Source: Chloroflexota bacterium (GTDB lineage: Bacteria; Chloroflexota; Anaerolineae; Promineifilales; Promineifilaceae). Taken from it: a stretch of 64,000 nucleotides of DNA. Below are positions 9,077-17,264 of this stretch, piece after piece. The stretch spans positions 46,035 to 110,034 of the forward strand of contig JAJRYT010000007.1 of the NCBI GenBank assembly GCA_024275635.1, in the 5' to 3' direction. The notes below the pieces were generated by a model. The model was not told the DNA's origin. It did not search any database and saw only the letters and a list, made by a program, of their open reading frames with translations. Position numbers and translations under genes: made by a program. Numbering within the stretch: position 1 is the stretch's first letter; the number at the start of each line of letters is the position of its first letter.

Positions 9077-10324
9077 ATGCGTGACGACGTATTGATCATT
9101 GGCGGGGGAATAATCGGGGTGAGCGCCGCTTATTTTTTGGCGCGGGCCGGTGTGGGCGTCACCGTTATCGAGAGGGGGGAGGTCGGGAGGGGGTGTTCCT
9201 ACGGCAATGCCGGACTGATTTGCCCCTGTCACTCCACGCCGATTCCTGCGCCCGGCGTCCTCACCCAGGGCTTGAAATGGCTGTTTGACGCCGAAAGCCC
9301 TTTTTACATCAAGCCCCGTCTGGATTCAGACTTGATTCGTTGGCTGTGGCGGTTCCAATCGTACTGCAATCAAAGCTGGGTTGACACGGCCGTTCCTCTC
9401 ATCCGTGATTTGCAGCGGGCCAGTTTAGCCTTGTACCAGGAGCTGATTGAAGAGGAAAAGCTGGACTGCCACTTTGAGCGGCATGGCGGTCTGGCGTTGT
9501 ACCTGACGGAACGCGGGTTTGCACACGGCCGCTGCGAAGCGGCCGAATTACAGCGTTTTGGCTTGCAGATGGAACTGTTGGATGGGACGGCGATACGGGA
9601 ACTGGAAACGGCCGTTCATCCCCAGGTCATCGGCGGCATCCATTACCAGGAGGACGCCCACATCACGCCGGACTTGTTTGTCACCGGATTGGCGGCGGCG
9701 GCCCAGGCGCACGGCGCAACCTTCCTGACGCAGACGGAACTGTTAGGGTTTGAAACGGGGAATGGGCGGGTTACGGCCGTCCAAACCACGCGCGGTGAGC
9801 GGCGGGCCGAACAAATCATCCTGGCCGCCGGCGCCTGGACAGCGCCCATCGCTCGCGACCTGAATCTCAAGCTGCCCTTACAGCCGGCCAAAGGATACAG
9901 CATTACCGTGAAACGGCCGTCTAACGCGCCGCGCATATACCTGTACCTGGGCGAAGCAAAGGTTGCGGTGACACCGATGGGGCCGCATTTACGCTTTGCC
10001 GGGACGCTGGAATTGGCCGGGTTTGATTTTGCCATCAACCAGCGGCGGGTAAACGCCATTTTGCGGGCGGCAGATGGCTATCTGGCCGGCAGCGGGGAGC
10101 GGGAACTGGTGGAAATCTGGCGGGGGATGCGGCCTGTTACACCGGATGGACTGCCATACATCGGCCGTACCCGCCGCTACCAAAACCTGATTGTGGCCGC
10201 CGGTCATGCGACGTTGGGCCTCTCGATGGGGCCGATTACGGGGAAGTTGGTGGCGGAGGTGGTGGGGGAGGAACGGCCGTCTTTCGAACTAATCCCATTT
10301 CAGGTAGAACGGTTTGAAAGCTGA
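9077..10324 (+). CDS. D-amino-acid dehydrogenase-like FAD-dependent oxidoreductase
   Basis: DAO/DadA-type flavoenzyme that would oxidatively deaminate D-amino acids or glycine-like amines. The N-terminus is a Rossmann dinucleotide fold, VLIIGGGIIGVSAAYFLARA, with the acidic end of beta-2 at VIERGEVG. A DadA-like CSYGNAGLICPCHSTPIPAP segment sits at about residues 36-55, and the C-terminus has PDGLPYIGRT. At 415 residues its length is right for DadA. An ATG is preferred over the in-frame GTG one codon earlier. Coupling to the PucR-type regulator suggests substrate-induced expression. The exact substrate is unknown. Confidence 0.85.
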   Translation: MRDDVLIIGGGIIGVSAAYFLARAGVGVTVIERGEVGRGCSYGNAGLICPCHSTPIPAPGVLTQGLKWLFDAESPFYIKPRLDSDLIRWLWRFQSYCNQSWVDTAVPLIRDLQRASLALYQELIEEEKLDCHFERHGGLALYLTERGFAHGRCEAAELQRFGLQMELLDGTAIRELETAVHPQVIGGIHYQEDAHITPDLFVTGLAAAAQAHGATFLTQTELLGFETGNGRVTAVQTTRGERRAEQIILAAGAWTAPIARDLNLKLPLQPAKGYSITVKRPSNAPRIYLYLGEAKVAVTPMGPHLRFAGTLELAGFDFAINQRRVNAILRAADGYLAGSGERELVEIWRGMRPVTPDGLPYIGRTRRYQNLIVAAGHATLGLSMGPITGKLVAEVVGEERPSFELIPFQVERFES

Positions 10325-10443
10325 TAGAAAACCCCAAAGTTATTGTTTCCTAAATGCAAGCAGAATATCTATTCGATTATACGATAATGTGAACTGGTTG
10401 GTGTTAGCTGCATCATAACATCATGTGGTCATGTTTGTTTTGA

Positions 10444-10473
10444 TTGACAGGTTATGTGAATATGACATAGAAT
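10444..10473 (+). promoter_or_regulatory. Sigma70-type promoter upstream of the DUF4365 fragment
   Basis: TTGACA (10444-10449) and TAGAAT (10468-10473) are separated by 18 bp, about 50 bp before the ATG at 10524. Both boxes match or nearly match the consensus. Confidence 0.55.
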
Positions 10474-10523
10474 ATCCTCTGTCTTAAGCCATTCAACAAT
10501 AGGGAAATTCAAGAGCAGTCACC

Positions 10524-10793
10524 ATGAGCATACAACCAGGGGATGAAAAGCAAGAATTAAACTTTGCCTATTTACAAACTGTTGCTGCCAGGGCTGGTTA
10601 TGCCTTCAACATAGAACGCCAGGATTATGGGATAGACGGGTATTTTCGAGAAATAATACACTTACCCACAGGTAAATATACGGCCTCAACTCGCGCTTTG
10701 AATTTTCAAGCGAAAGCAACTGTAAATAGCGAGTTCGTCGGTGACCGAGCAGTTAAGTACACAATGCAAGCCCAGGCTTACAATAAACGGTAG
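10524..10793 (+). pseudogene. Truncated DUF4365-domain protein
   Basis: The 89-residue product starts like DUF4365 proteins: E-x-n-F-A-Y-L-Q-T-V-A-A-R-A-G-Y, then QDYGIDGYF and a beta-strand FQAKAT, ending at AQAYNKR. DUF4365 domains normally continue well past this point with a hydrophobic strand, and no frame after the TAG supplies it. DUF4365 is predicted to be nuclease-like and is often found in defence or mobile regions. The gene has its own good promoter but appears cut short. AT-richer codon use than the neighbours and absence of the genome's iterated octamer suggest acquired DNA. Confidence 0.6.
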
Positions 10794-10897
10794 TGGTAAA
10801 TAAATGACTGGTAAACATTTCGGGCTTGGTAAAGAAAATCCTGCCGCCGCACCTTTTTTCAGGAGATGTTTTATTCAAGTCGGGCCTATCTGAATGA

Positions 10898-11170
10898 TTG
10901 AATAATGCGCCACCAGTTAGAATTCAACCACTACCACCCATTGAATATAAACAAATGGAGTTAAAGTTTAAAGAGTTTGAGTCTATTGAGCCGGACGCGC
11001 CTGTAGCAAGAAGAGTAGTTGAAAGGATTATTCGTGGGTTAGTTGCAACAAAGAATGCTGTCAAGCAAGAAAGTGTTGATTTTCTAGTACAGTATTATAA
11101 CAGCGGCTTTAGCGCAAATATGTGCAAGGCTATTATTGATATTTCACGTAAGGCCAACTCAAAGAAATAA
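10898..11170 (+). CDS. Small orphan ORF, possible 3' fragment
   Basis: An open frame of 90 residues, opening at a TTG at 10898; the first in-frame ATG is at 10955 (MELKFKEFESIEPDAPVARR). The product looks soluble and helical and has no motif I recognise. There is no ribosome site at either start, and the N-terminal proline-rich stretch (PPVRIQPLPPIEY) runs into the frame from upstream without a start. It may be the remaining C-terminal part of a gene whose front was deleted, next to the truncated DUF4365 gene. Confidence 0.4.
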   Translation: MNNAPPVRIQPLPPIEYKQMELKFKEFESIEPDAPVARRVVERIIRGLVATKNAVKQESVDFLVQYYNSGFSANMCKAIIDISRKANSKK

Positions 11171-11172
11171 TG

Positions 11173-11240
11173 ATCCGCAGATTGTACTGATTTCACAGAT
11201 TGAACCCATATTTTCTGCGTAATCGGCGCAATCTGCGGAT
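11173..11240. repeat. Inverted repeat ATCCGCAGATTG / CAATCTGCGGAT
   Basis: A perfect 12-bp inverted repeat (11173-11184 and 11229-11240) encloses TGATTTCACAGATTGAA, itself similar to the arms. The ATCCGCAGATT word resembles short phrases I recall from intergenic DNA of other bacteria, though I cannot check that here. It separates two orphan ORFs and could fold into a hairpin terminating the first. Confidence 0.55.
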
Positions 11241-11260
11241 AGAAAAGGATGATTTAATTC

Positions 11261-11704
11261 TTGAATGTGCCTAACAAGGCGGCAACGGTCGAATATGGTA
11301 TTTTGTGGTCGCCCAAAATACCACCTCCAGAAGATATAGCAGAAGTACCCCCGATCCTTCTTGACGAAACAGACTATGCGTATTTATCTAAGGCTGCCAG
11401 CGAATTGAGAGAACTGGAGCCAGATGATACATTTACAGTTCGGGGGCTGGTTTACGGGTTGAGTTCTACCGATGATCCTCGCAAGCTGGGCGTTGGTCAA
11501 TCTGTTGTTGTTGAATGGGGAAAACCAGATATTGGGAGAACTGTAAAGATTATCGTAGAACTTAAACCAAAGGAATATATACAAGCCGTTCATGCCCACG
11601 AGTCTTGGCAATCAATTGAAGTGACTGGTGAGGCAAAATTAATTGGCAGAAGATGGAGATTATTCAATCCACGAGATTTTCGTGTTGTTCCAAAGGGTGA
11701 ATAA
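11261..11704 (+). CDS. Hypothetical protein (147 residues)
   Basis: Open frame with a TTG start; no ATG or convincing ribosome site is available. The acidic N-terminal half (PPPEDIAEVPPILLDETDYA) leads into a beta-rich C-terminus (FTVRGLVYGLSS, VVVEWG, RTVKIIVEL, WQSIEVTGEAKLIGRRWRL). That pattern resembles a small beta-barrel or OB-like C-terminal domain of a larger protein. I do not recognise the family. Like the ORF before it, it may be a detached 3' end within a degraded island. Confidence 0.45.
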   Translation: MNVPNKAATVEYGILWSPKIPPPEDIAEVPPILLDETDYAYLSKAASELRELEPDDTFTVRGLVYGLSSTDDPRKLGVGQSVVVEWGKPDIGRTVKIIVELKPKEYIQAVHAHESWQSIEVTGEAKLIGRRWRLFNPRDFRVVPKGE

Positions 11705-11878
11705 TAAGCGAGAACGCAGTTACTCCCGGCCGTGGCGGTTTTCCAGACCGTGCCACCTGTTGGGGGAGGAACACTGCCGTTTCCCCACCCAACTTAACCA
11801 TTAACGCGTACATGAACGGGACTGCACCATCCCCATATTTTATGCGGCGTCAGGCGACCTCAATGATACAGCCTGGCC

Positions 11879-12295
11879 CTATTCACTTTTGAGCAATGAT
11901 CCAAAAGCTGCGGGCATGATAACCGGCACACTGCCCCCCTTGAAATCCTTGACATTGCGCGTGATTAAGTAATCTGCGCCAGCTTGAGCCGCCGCACATA
12001 TTTGCACCGCATCCTCAAAATCGTTCCAGTCCAATAAAACGGCTTGACGAATCACCTTTTCGTCTACAGGGGCAACGGAGAAGATATTGAGCGTTTGGGC
12101 CAACAACTTTGTCGCTTGTTTCGAGCCAACGCGCTGCCGCATGATGTAAAACAAGGTTGTTAAACTGTGCGCAGCCAGGCAGCCGTCAACTTTCCCTTTA
12201 TCAATCGCAGTCCATACCCTTACCGAATCAAGAAAATGGGGTTCCCTATTTTCCAGTACATCTAAAACAATATTGAGATCAACAAGAACGCGCAC
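11879..12295 (-). CDS. PIN-domain toxin (VapC-like)
   Basis: PIN-fold RNase of a type II toxin-antitoxin pair. Acidic metal-binding residues are visible in RVLVDLNIVLDVLENREP (first Asp), in DWNDFEDAVQICAA (central Asp/Glu pair) and in ADYLITRNVKDF (C-terminal Asp). The start is taken as the GTG at 12295, one base after the antitoxin stop and just downstream of GGGGGGTGA, giving VRVLVDLNIV as in PIN families. An in-frame ATG at 12316 would add seven residues and overlap the antitoxin. The target RNA is unknown. Confidence 0.78.
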   Translation of the reverse strand: MRVLVDLNIVLDVLENREPHFLDSVRVWTAIDKGKVDGCLAAHSLTTLFYIMRQRVGSKQATKLLAQTLNIFSVAPVDEKVIRQAVLLDWNDFEDAVQICAAAQAGADYLITRNVKDFKGGSVPVIMPAAFGSLLKSE

Positions 12296-12296
12296 G

Positions 12297-12545
12297 TCAC
12301 CCCCCATATTTTTCATCTAGATATTGATGATATGCCTCGATACCTGGGCCGGGCGGCAAAACGCCTATTAGCTCTTTAATTCTTGGTGTAAGTTCTACCG
12401 CATTTTCTTCAACTTGTTCTAAACTGGCTAAATAGCGCGAGACTAATTGCGAAACAGAAGTATTATGTTTGCTGGCATATTGTTTCGCCCGTTCAATCAG
12501 GTCAACTTCTACAAGCAAAGTCAGTTTTGTTTTTTCTTTTAACAT
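12297..12545 (-). CDS. DUF6364/ribbon-helix-helix-like antitoxin
   Basis: An 82-residue protein encoded directly upstream of the PIN toxin. KTKLTLLVEVDLIERAKQYA, then SKHNTSVSQLVSRYLASLE is the strand-helix-helix layout of RHH antitoxins of the DUF6364 type. The acidic C-terminus (ELTPRIKELIGVLPPG and EAYHQYLDEKYGG) is the usual toxin-wrapping tail. GAGGTGA precedes the ATG. A good promoter with a nearby ATACGTAT palindrome lies upstream, consistent with autorepression by the pair. Confidence 0.8.
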   Translation of the reverse strand: MLKEKTKLTLLVEVDLIERAKQYASKHNTSVSQLVSRYLASLEQVEENAVELTPRIKELIGVLPPGPGIEAYHQYLDEKYGG

Positions 12546-12563
12546 CGTTCACCTCATACGTAT

Positions 12564-12592
12564 ATTCTAAGCGAATTACGCACGTATTTCAA
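12564..12592 (-). promoter_or_regulatory. Promoter and probable operator of the PIN toxin-antitoxin pair
   Basis: On the minus strand TTGAAA (12587-12592) and TAGAAT (12564-12569) are 17 bp apart. The palindrome ATACGTAT directly follows the -10 and TACGTGCGTA lies in the spacer. Both are natural operator candidates for the antitoxin. Confidence 0.6.
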
Positions 12593-12610
12593 GTGCAGCT
12601 TGACGGCCGT

Positions 12611-12970
12611 TCACACCGACACACGACGCATCCGCCAAACAACCAGAGCAAAAATCAGCGCGGCAAAAGCCGCCACGCTGCCCAGGTTGGCCCAAATCAG
12701 GCTAGGAGCCGCCGCGTTGGAGAATGAGGCGCGGAACACCTGCGCCAACGCCACCGAGGGTATCCAGGGAATGATGGCACGCGCGATGGCCGGGTAATGC
12801 GGCCCCATTGTTCCCGCCAGAAGCATGGGGATTAACAAAGCCATCATCACCGCCCCCAACCACAGGTTCACGCTGGCGGGATTGTCGAACAGAATGCCCA
12901 GCAATAAGCCGAGGGCGACGGTGAACGAAGCGCCGCCGACGGCCGTAAGTTGTGGCAGCGAATTCAACAT
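12611..12970 (-). pseudogene. C-terminal fragment of an ABC-2-type transporter permease
   Basis: The frame encodes about four hydrophobic helices: FTVALGLLLGILFDNPASVN, LWLGAVMMALLIPMLLAG, IPWIPSVALAQVFRASFS and ANLGSVAAFAALIFALVVW. These are the last helices of an ABC-2/NatB-type export permease, and the end MRRVSV looks like a natural terminus. The N-terminal half (extracytoplasmic domain and first helices) is missing, and no ATP-binding subunit is nearby. The frame stays open for a short way beyond 12970, then gives way to an IS1-family transposase stump, so the gene was probably truncated by an IS insertion and deletion. Confidence 0.65.
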
Positions 12971-13019
12971 AGATACCGTCGTTGCCGCACTCTGGCACGC
13001 TTGCCGGCAGGTTGTTGAT

Positions 13020-13208
13020 TCTGGAAGGTATTGTTCAGTTGGTAAAGAAAGTGGGGAAACAGCTCATGTTGAGCGATGGAATAACGCATTACGTCAGCGA
13101 ATTAGCCGCTATATTTGTAAGACCTTGTCGTTTTCAAAAACGGATAAGTTTCACCATTTGGTTACCAAGTGGTACATCCATGAATACAACCTATCACTTG
13201 CTACCTGA
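13020..13208 (+). mobile_element. Remnant of an IS1-family transposase (C-terminal part)
   Basis: The last 63 residues of the plus-strand frame ending at 13208 read like the C-terminus of an IS1-family InsB transposase: GKESGETAHVERWNNALRQR, then KTLSFSKTDKFHHLVTKWYI, then HEYNL. The HVERWNN-LRQR and KTLSFSK blocks are hallmarks of the family. The upstream catalytic part is absent, so it is inactive. It abuts a truncated permease on one side and the nuo terminator on the other. No terminal inverted repeat was found. Confidence 0.75.
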
Positions 13209-13216
13209 CCACTACC

Positions 13217-13245
13217 AAAAAAGGCTTGCCCAATTGGACAAGCCC
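13217..13245 (-). terminator. Rho-independent terminator of the nuo operon
   Basis: Stem GGCTTGCCC / GGACAAGCC around an AATT loop, with a run of A's at 13217-13222 that reads as U's on the minus strand. It lies 28 bp after the nuoN stop and has one mismatch in the stem. Confidence 0.8.
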
Positions 13246-13272
13246 TTCAATATCTTTTCTAAACAGAGGAAC

Positions 13273-14757
13273 TTAGCCGCCGACCAGCGCCAGCCCTCCT
13301 TGCAGCGCCGCTTCGCGCGCGACATCAAACCAGGTTCCTGGTAAGAAGCCGAGAATGAGGGTGGCTATAACTGTGAGGGCAACGGCCGTAACCAACGCTG
13401 GCGGCGCTGTCACTTCCCCATCCCCATCAACCATAAACATCGTGTACACAACGCGGAGGTAATAATAGCCGGAGATGGCGCTCGTAATCACGCCTACAAT
13501 TGTCAACCAAATCAAATCCGCTTCAATTGCCGCCCGAAACACATAAAACTTACCCGAAAAACCACCCGTCGGCGGCACGCCCGTCAGCGACAACATGAAA
13601 TAAGCCATCGCTAGAGCCAACAGTGGGCTGCGTTTTGCCAGACCTTTATAATCATCCAACATCACGCCTTCATTCGTCTTGCGCTCTACGGCAATGACGA
13701 TGGCAAACGCGCCCATGTTGGTGAACAGATAAGCCAGCATGTAAAACAACGCCGCACTCACGCCGTCGGGATTGATAGGCAAAGCGGCAACAGCGATCAA
13801 AATGTACCCGGCATGGGCGATACTGGAATAAGCCAACATACGCTTGATGTTAGGCTGCGCCAGGGCGACAACATTCCCCACGATCAAGGTCAACGCCGAT
13901 AAAACGGCGATGGCTGGCGCCCAGGTGTCGCCAATGGCGGGCAGGGCGGTGACGAAGACGCGCAGCATGGCGGCAAAGCCGCCAACCTTCGCCCCAATGG
14001 ACATGAAGGCGGTAACGGCCGTCGGCGCACCCTGATACACATCCGGCGTCCACATATGGAAGGGAACGGCGGCCACCTTAAAGGCAAACCCAACCAGCAG
14101 GAACGCCGCCCCGGCTAATCCCAGCGAACCGCCATTAGCGATTCCCGTTAAAATCCCTGGCAGCTGCGTCGTACCCGTTGCGCCATACGTTAAAGCAATG
14201 CCGAATACCAAAAAACCTGACGAAAACGCCCCCAGCAAGAAATACTTCATCGCTGCTTCTTCTGAATCCGTGCGCGGCCAGGCCAGCCCCGACATGATGT
14301 AAAGCGGAATCGAAAGCAGTTCCAGCGCCAGGAACACCAGAATCAAATCATTGGCCATGCCCATCAGCATCATGCCGCTAATCGAAAACAGCATTAGCAT
14401 GTAAAATTCCGGCCGATCCAATCCGGTACGGCGCAAAAAGTCAACGGAAAGCAATACGGTCAGGAATCCCGTTACTAGAAAAACCGCGTTCAGGAAAGTG
14501 GCAAAATTATCCACCACAATCATCGGATGTCCATTTGCTAACGCAAACGTACCGCCGTCAAATCCCCATAGGCCGATGGTCTGGACAAATGCCAATGCCA
14601 AGCCCACCAACGTCAAACCGGGAATCATGCGCGTCCACTGTTCTTGAGCTTCTTCGGAAATAAAAAGCTCAATCAGCATCATTAACATGCCCCAACCGGC
14701 AACAATCACGGCCGGAGCGATAAGTAACATATTTATGGTAGGAACTTGAAACGTCAT
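13273..14757 (-). CDS. nuoN: NADH-quinone oxidoreductase subunit N
   Basis: Antiporter-like membrane subunit of complex I, a proton-translocating 14-helix protein. The 494 residues carry the proton-antiporter core, including GVPPTGGFSGKFYVF, the lysine-bearing FAFKVAAVPFHMWTPDVYQG and AYSSIAHAGYILIAV. It is the last gene of the nuoA-N set. It is separated from nuoM by a metallophosphoesterase gene, which is unusual, and is followed by the operon terminator. Confidence 0.95.
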   Translation of the reverse strand: MTFQVPTINMLLIAPAVIVAGWGMLMMLIELFISEEAQEQWTRMIPGLTLVGLALAFVQTIGLWGFDGGTFALANGHPMIVVDNFATFLNAVFLVTGFLTVLLSVDFLRRTGLDRPEFYMLMLFSISGMMLMGMANDLILVFLALELLSIPLYIMSGLAWPRTDSEEAAMKYFLLGAFSSGFLVFGIALTYGATGTTQLPGILTGIANGGSLGLAGAAFLLVGFAFKVAAVPFHMWTPDVYQGAPTAVTAFMSIGAKVGGFAAMLRVFVTALPAIGDTWAPAIAVLSALTLIVGNVVALAQPNIKRMLAYSSIAHAGYILIAVAALPINPDGVSAALFYMLAYLFTNMGAFAIVIAVERKTNEGVMLDDYKGLAKRSPLLALAMAYFMLSLTGVPPTGGFSGKFYVFRAAIEADLIWLTIVGVITSAISGYYYLRVVYTMFMVDGDGEVTAPPALVTAVALTVIATLILGFLPGTWFDVAREAALQGGLALVGG

Positions 14758-14784
14758 CGTTTAAGCCTTTGTGTTTGAACCAGG

Positions 14785-14811
14785 CCCTAAGGGTTTGGGA
14801 AACCCTTAGGG
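14785..14811. repeat. Perfect 12-bp hairpin CCCTAAGGGTTT / AAACCCTTAGGG
   Basis: A perfect stem with a GGG loop sits between the metallophosphoesterase and nuoN genes and overlaps the phosphoesterase stop codon. No U-run follows on either strand, so it is more likely a repeat or mRNA-processing hairpin than an intrinsic terminator. Confidence 0.6.
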
Positions 14812-15618
14812 TCTTCTCTGAAATGTGTGTTGATGAATAATCGTCTGCTCCGGCATCAAATGCACAAAACTGTACGCCGGTAAATGATCGGGATCGAAGC
14901 CTGTTACAACGTCGTTGGGCCAGGCTGTGAACTGCGAAAAAGCGCTGGCCGTCGCTGCGTACAAGATGCCGTCCCGCAGGGTTTGCATATTTTGATGAAC
15001 ATGTCCATAAAAGACGCCGCGCAAACGGTCGCGGGCTGGCAGCAGCGCCTCATGTAGATCGGCCCCGTTAATTACCAGCATGTACGCATCCATCCAAGTC
15101 GAGTCCATGGGTAACACGGGATAATGGATAAATACGGTCAACGGCGGGCCTTCCGTCTGTGCTTCCCGGCGCGCCAGGTCTAACTGCGCCGCGGATAACA
15201 GGCCATGCGGGTCGATCTCGTCCGGGCCACGCGCGTCCAATACCAGGAAGCGGTACCCTTTCACATCAAATGTGTAAGAAAGCACGTCCGGATCATCACA
15301 AACGTCTTTTTTCGGCCCCATTAACAGGTAGCGGTGAATGTCTCGCGCTGTATCATGGTTGCCGGCAACGTAGTAAACGGGGACGTTAATCTGGGACAGA
15401 ACCTCGGCCGCAAATTGATAGGAGGCCGGGTTAGGTTCTGTCACGATGTCGCCGGTGTGGATAACGAAGTCGGGTTTGACGGGTAAATTGTTAATGACTG
15501 CTACCAATTTTTGCGCGTTCGGTAGCGGATAATGACCATGACGGTGGTAAACGGCCGTTGGCCCAATGTGCGTGTCGCTAATGACGACAAAGTAGACTAT
15601 CTCGTCAGGCACAACCAC
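14806..15618 (-). CDS. Calcineurin-like metallophosphoesterase
   Basis: A 270-residue Icc/CpdA-like phosphoesterase. Metal ligands are visible in order: VVISDTHIG (D-x-H), VIHTGDIV (GD), VAGNHD (GNHD), VFIHYPVLP (H) and FYGHVHQN (GHxH). The GTG start is uncertain because two GTGs (codons 1 and 3) follow GAAAGGG. The substrate (cyclic nucleotide, nucleotide or phospholipid) cannot be told. It lies inside the complex I operon between nuoM and nuoN on the same strand, an odd place with no obvious functional link. Confidence 0.85.
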   Translation of the reverse strand: MVVPDEIVYFVVISDTHIGPTAVYHRHGHYPLPNAQKLVAVINNLPVKPDFVIHTGDIVTEPNPASYQFAAEVLSQINVPVYYVAGNHDTARDIHRYLLMGPKKDVCDDPDVLSYTFDVKGYRFLVLDARGPDEIDPHGLLSAAQLDLARREAQTEGPPLTVFIHYPVLPMDSTWMDAYMLVINGADLHEALLPARDRLRGVFYGHVHQNMQTLRDGILYAATASAFSQFTAWPNDVVTGFDPDHLPAYSFVHLMPEQTIIHQHTFQRRP

Positions 15619-15663
15619 ACCCTTTCATAGAGCCAATTCACCCCGGCTGAATCCGGCTAAAAA

Positions 15664-17169
15664 TCAGGGTAAAGCGACGACGGCCGTACCAATATTCGAT
15701 ACCAATTCAGCAACCGAACTGTCCATCAACGCAAAGTAACCGGATGGTGCGATCCCAATCCAGAAAATGAATAGCAGGAAAGCTAACATGATCGTCAACT
15801 CGCGGGTGTTTATGTCCCGCAGCGCCTTGTTTTTGGGGTTGTCCAACGGCCCCATAAAGACGCGCTGGAACATCCACAGCAGATAAACGGCCGCTAAGAT
15901 CACCCCTGTCGTGGCAAACGCTGTATAAATCCAGGGATTCGGTCCCAGCGAAGCGGCGCCCATCGAACCCAGTAAAATCGTAAACTCGCCCACAAAGCCA
16001 TTCAACCCGGGCAAGCCCATGCTGGACAGCGTCACAATCAGCGCCAACACGCTAAAGACCGGCATCGCCTTCCAAACGCCGCCATACTCTGAGAAGAGGC
16101 GCGTGTGCCGCTGCTCGTACAAAACGCCGACCAGGAAGAACAAGGCTCCTGTGCTCAAGCCGTGATTAACGCCTTGTAAAATCGCACCCTGGATACCGGC
16201 TTCATTCAACGAGAAAATGCCTAGCATCACAAACCCCAGATGGCTGACACTGGAGTAAGCAACCAGCTTCTTCACGTCTTTCTGTGGCAGGGAAACAAGC
16301 GCGCCGTAGATGATGCCGATGATAGCTAACACGGCGATAGCCGGCGCGTAATGTACCGACGCTTCCGGAAATAGCGGCAGGTTAAAGCGGATAAAACCAT
16401 ACGTCCCCATTTTCAGCAAGACACCAGCCAGGACGATGGAACCGGCCGTTGGCGCTTGCGTATGGGCATCTGGCAGCCAGGAGTGGAAGGGAAAGATGGG
16501 CACTTTGATGGCAAAGGCGATGGCAAAACCGAGGAATAAGATGTTTTGCACATCGGCAAAAGCGGCGCGTCCGGCAATCAAATCGGGTAAGGCAAAGGTC
16601 CCGCCCTTAATGCCCATGTACAAAATTGCCAGCAGCATGAGCAGCGACCCGGCCATCGTGTATAAAAAGAACTTGATGGAAGCGTAAATACGTTCTTTGC
16701 CGCCCCAGATACCGATGAGGAAATACATGGGGATGAGGGTGAATTCCCAGAAAACGTAGAACAGGAACAAATCCTGAGCCAGGAAGACACCCATCATGCC
16801 GATTTCCATTAACAGCATGAAAATATAGTACTGCTTGATCTGATGCCCGATGGCTGTCCAGGAAGCGGCAATGGAAACCAGCGAGATGAATGCGGTCAGC
16901 AAGATCATGAGGATGCTCAAGCCGTCAATGCCCAGGTAATATTGGATGCCCCAGGACGGTATCCAGTCAGCCTGTTCCACCATTTGCAGCCCGCCAACGC
17001 CTGTTTTGAACTTCGCCAGGACGATCAACGAAACCACGAAGGTCACGGCAGAGGTTCCCAACGCGAGCCATCTAATTTTATCTTCTGATTCATTCTCTCC
17101 CTGGTTCAGGAGCAAAATCAGCGCCACGCCAATCAGCGGCAAGAATGTGACAATCGTTAAAATACCCAT
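15664..17169 (-). CDS. nuoM: NADH-quinone oxidoreductase subunit M
   Basis: Antiporter-like proton-pumping subunit of complex I. It has the family blocks MEIGMMGVFLAQDLFLFYVF (key glutamate in the first), FAIKVPIFPFHSWLPDAHTQ, AYSSVSHLGFVMLGIFSLN and GLPGLNGFVGEF. The start is set at the ATG at 17169, where GGAG lies seven bases upstream; a longer open frame would add 19 residues of repeat-derived sequence. The product is about 501 residues, normal for NuoM. Confidence 0.95.
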   Translation of the reverse strand: MGILTIVTFLPLIGVALILLLNQGENESEDKIRWLALGTSAVTFVVSLIVLAKFKTGVGGLQMVEQADWIPSWGIQYYLGIDGLSILMILLTAFISLVSIAASWTAIGHQIKQYYIFMLLMEIGMMGVFLAQDLFLFYVFWEFTLIPMYFLIGIWGGKERIYASIKFFLYTMAGSLLMLLAILYMGIKGGTFALPDLIAGRAAFADVQNILFLGFAIAFAIKVPIFPFHSWLPDAHTQAPTAGSIVLAGVLLKMGTYGFIRFNLPLFPEASVHYAPAIAVLAIIGIIYGALVSLPQKDVKKLVAYSSVSHLGFVMLGIFSLNEAGIQGAILQGVNHGLSTGALFFLVGVLYEQRHTRLFSEYGGVWKAMPVFSVLALIVTLSSMGLPGLNGFVGEFTILLGSMGAASLGPNPWIYTAFATTGVILAAVYLLWMFQRVFMGPLDNPKNKALRDINTRELTIMLAFLLFIFWIGIAPSGYFALMDSSVAELVSNIGTAVVALP

Positions 17170-17186
17170 CTTTTCTCCAAAGTAAT

Positions 17187-17262
17187 AAAGATTGATGATT
17201 GGAGCCTTCAAATCTCCAATTTTCAATCCTTAATCTTTAATCATTAGTCTTTAATCATTAAT
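17187..17262. repeat. Inverted short-word array between nuoL and nuoM
   Basis: AAAGATTGATGATTGGAG faces CTCCAATTTTCAATCCTTAA, which is followed by repeated TCTTTAATCATTA words. The mirrored words form an imperfect hairpin in the nuo transcript. It fills the whole gap between the two genes and belongs to the same class as the element at 2163. Confidence 0.65.
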
Positions 17263-17264
17263 CT

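Noticed and set aside
11705..11878. tRNA or small RNA gene in the gap before the PIN toxin
   Set aside because: No cloverleaf, CCA end or promoter-terminator pair could be found in the 170 bp.
14785..14811. Intrinsic terminator between the phosphoesterase and nuoN
   Set aside because: The stem is perfect but no U-run follows on the minus strand, and nuoN needs transcription through it.
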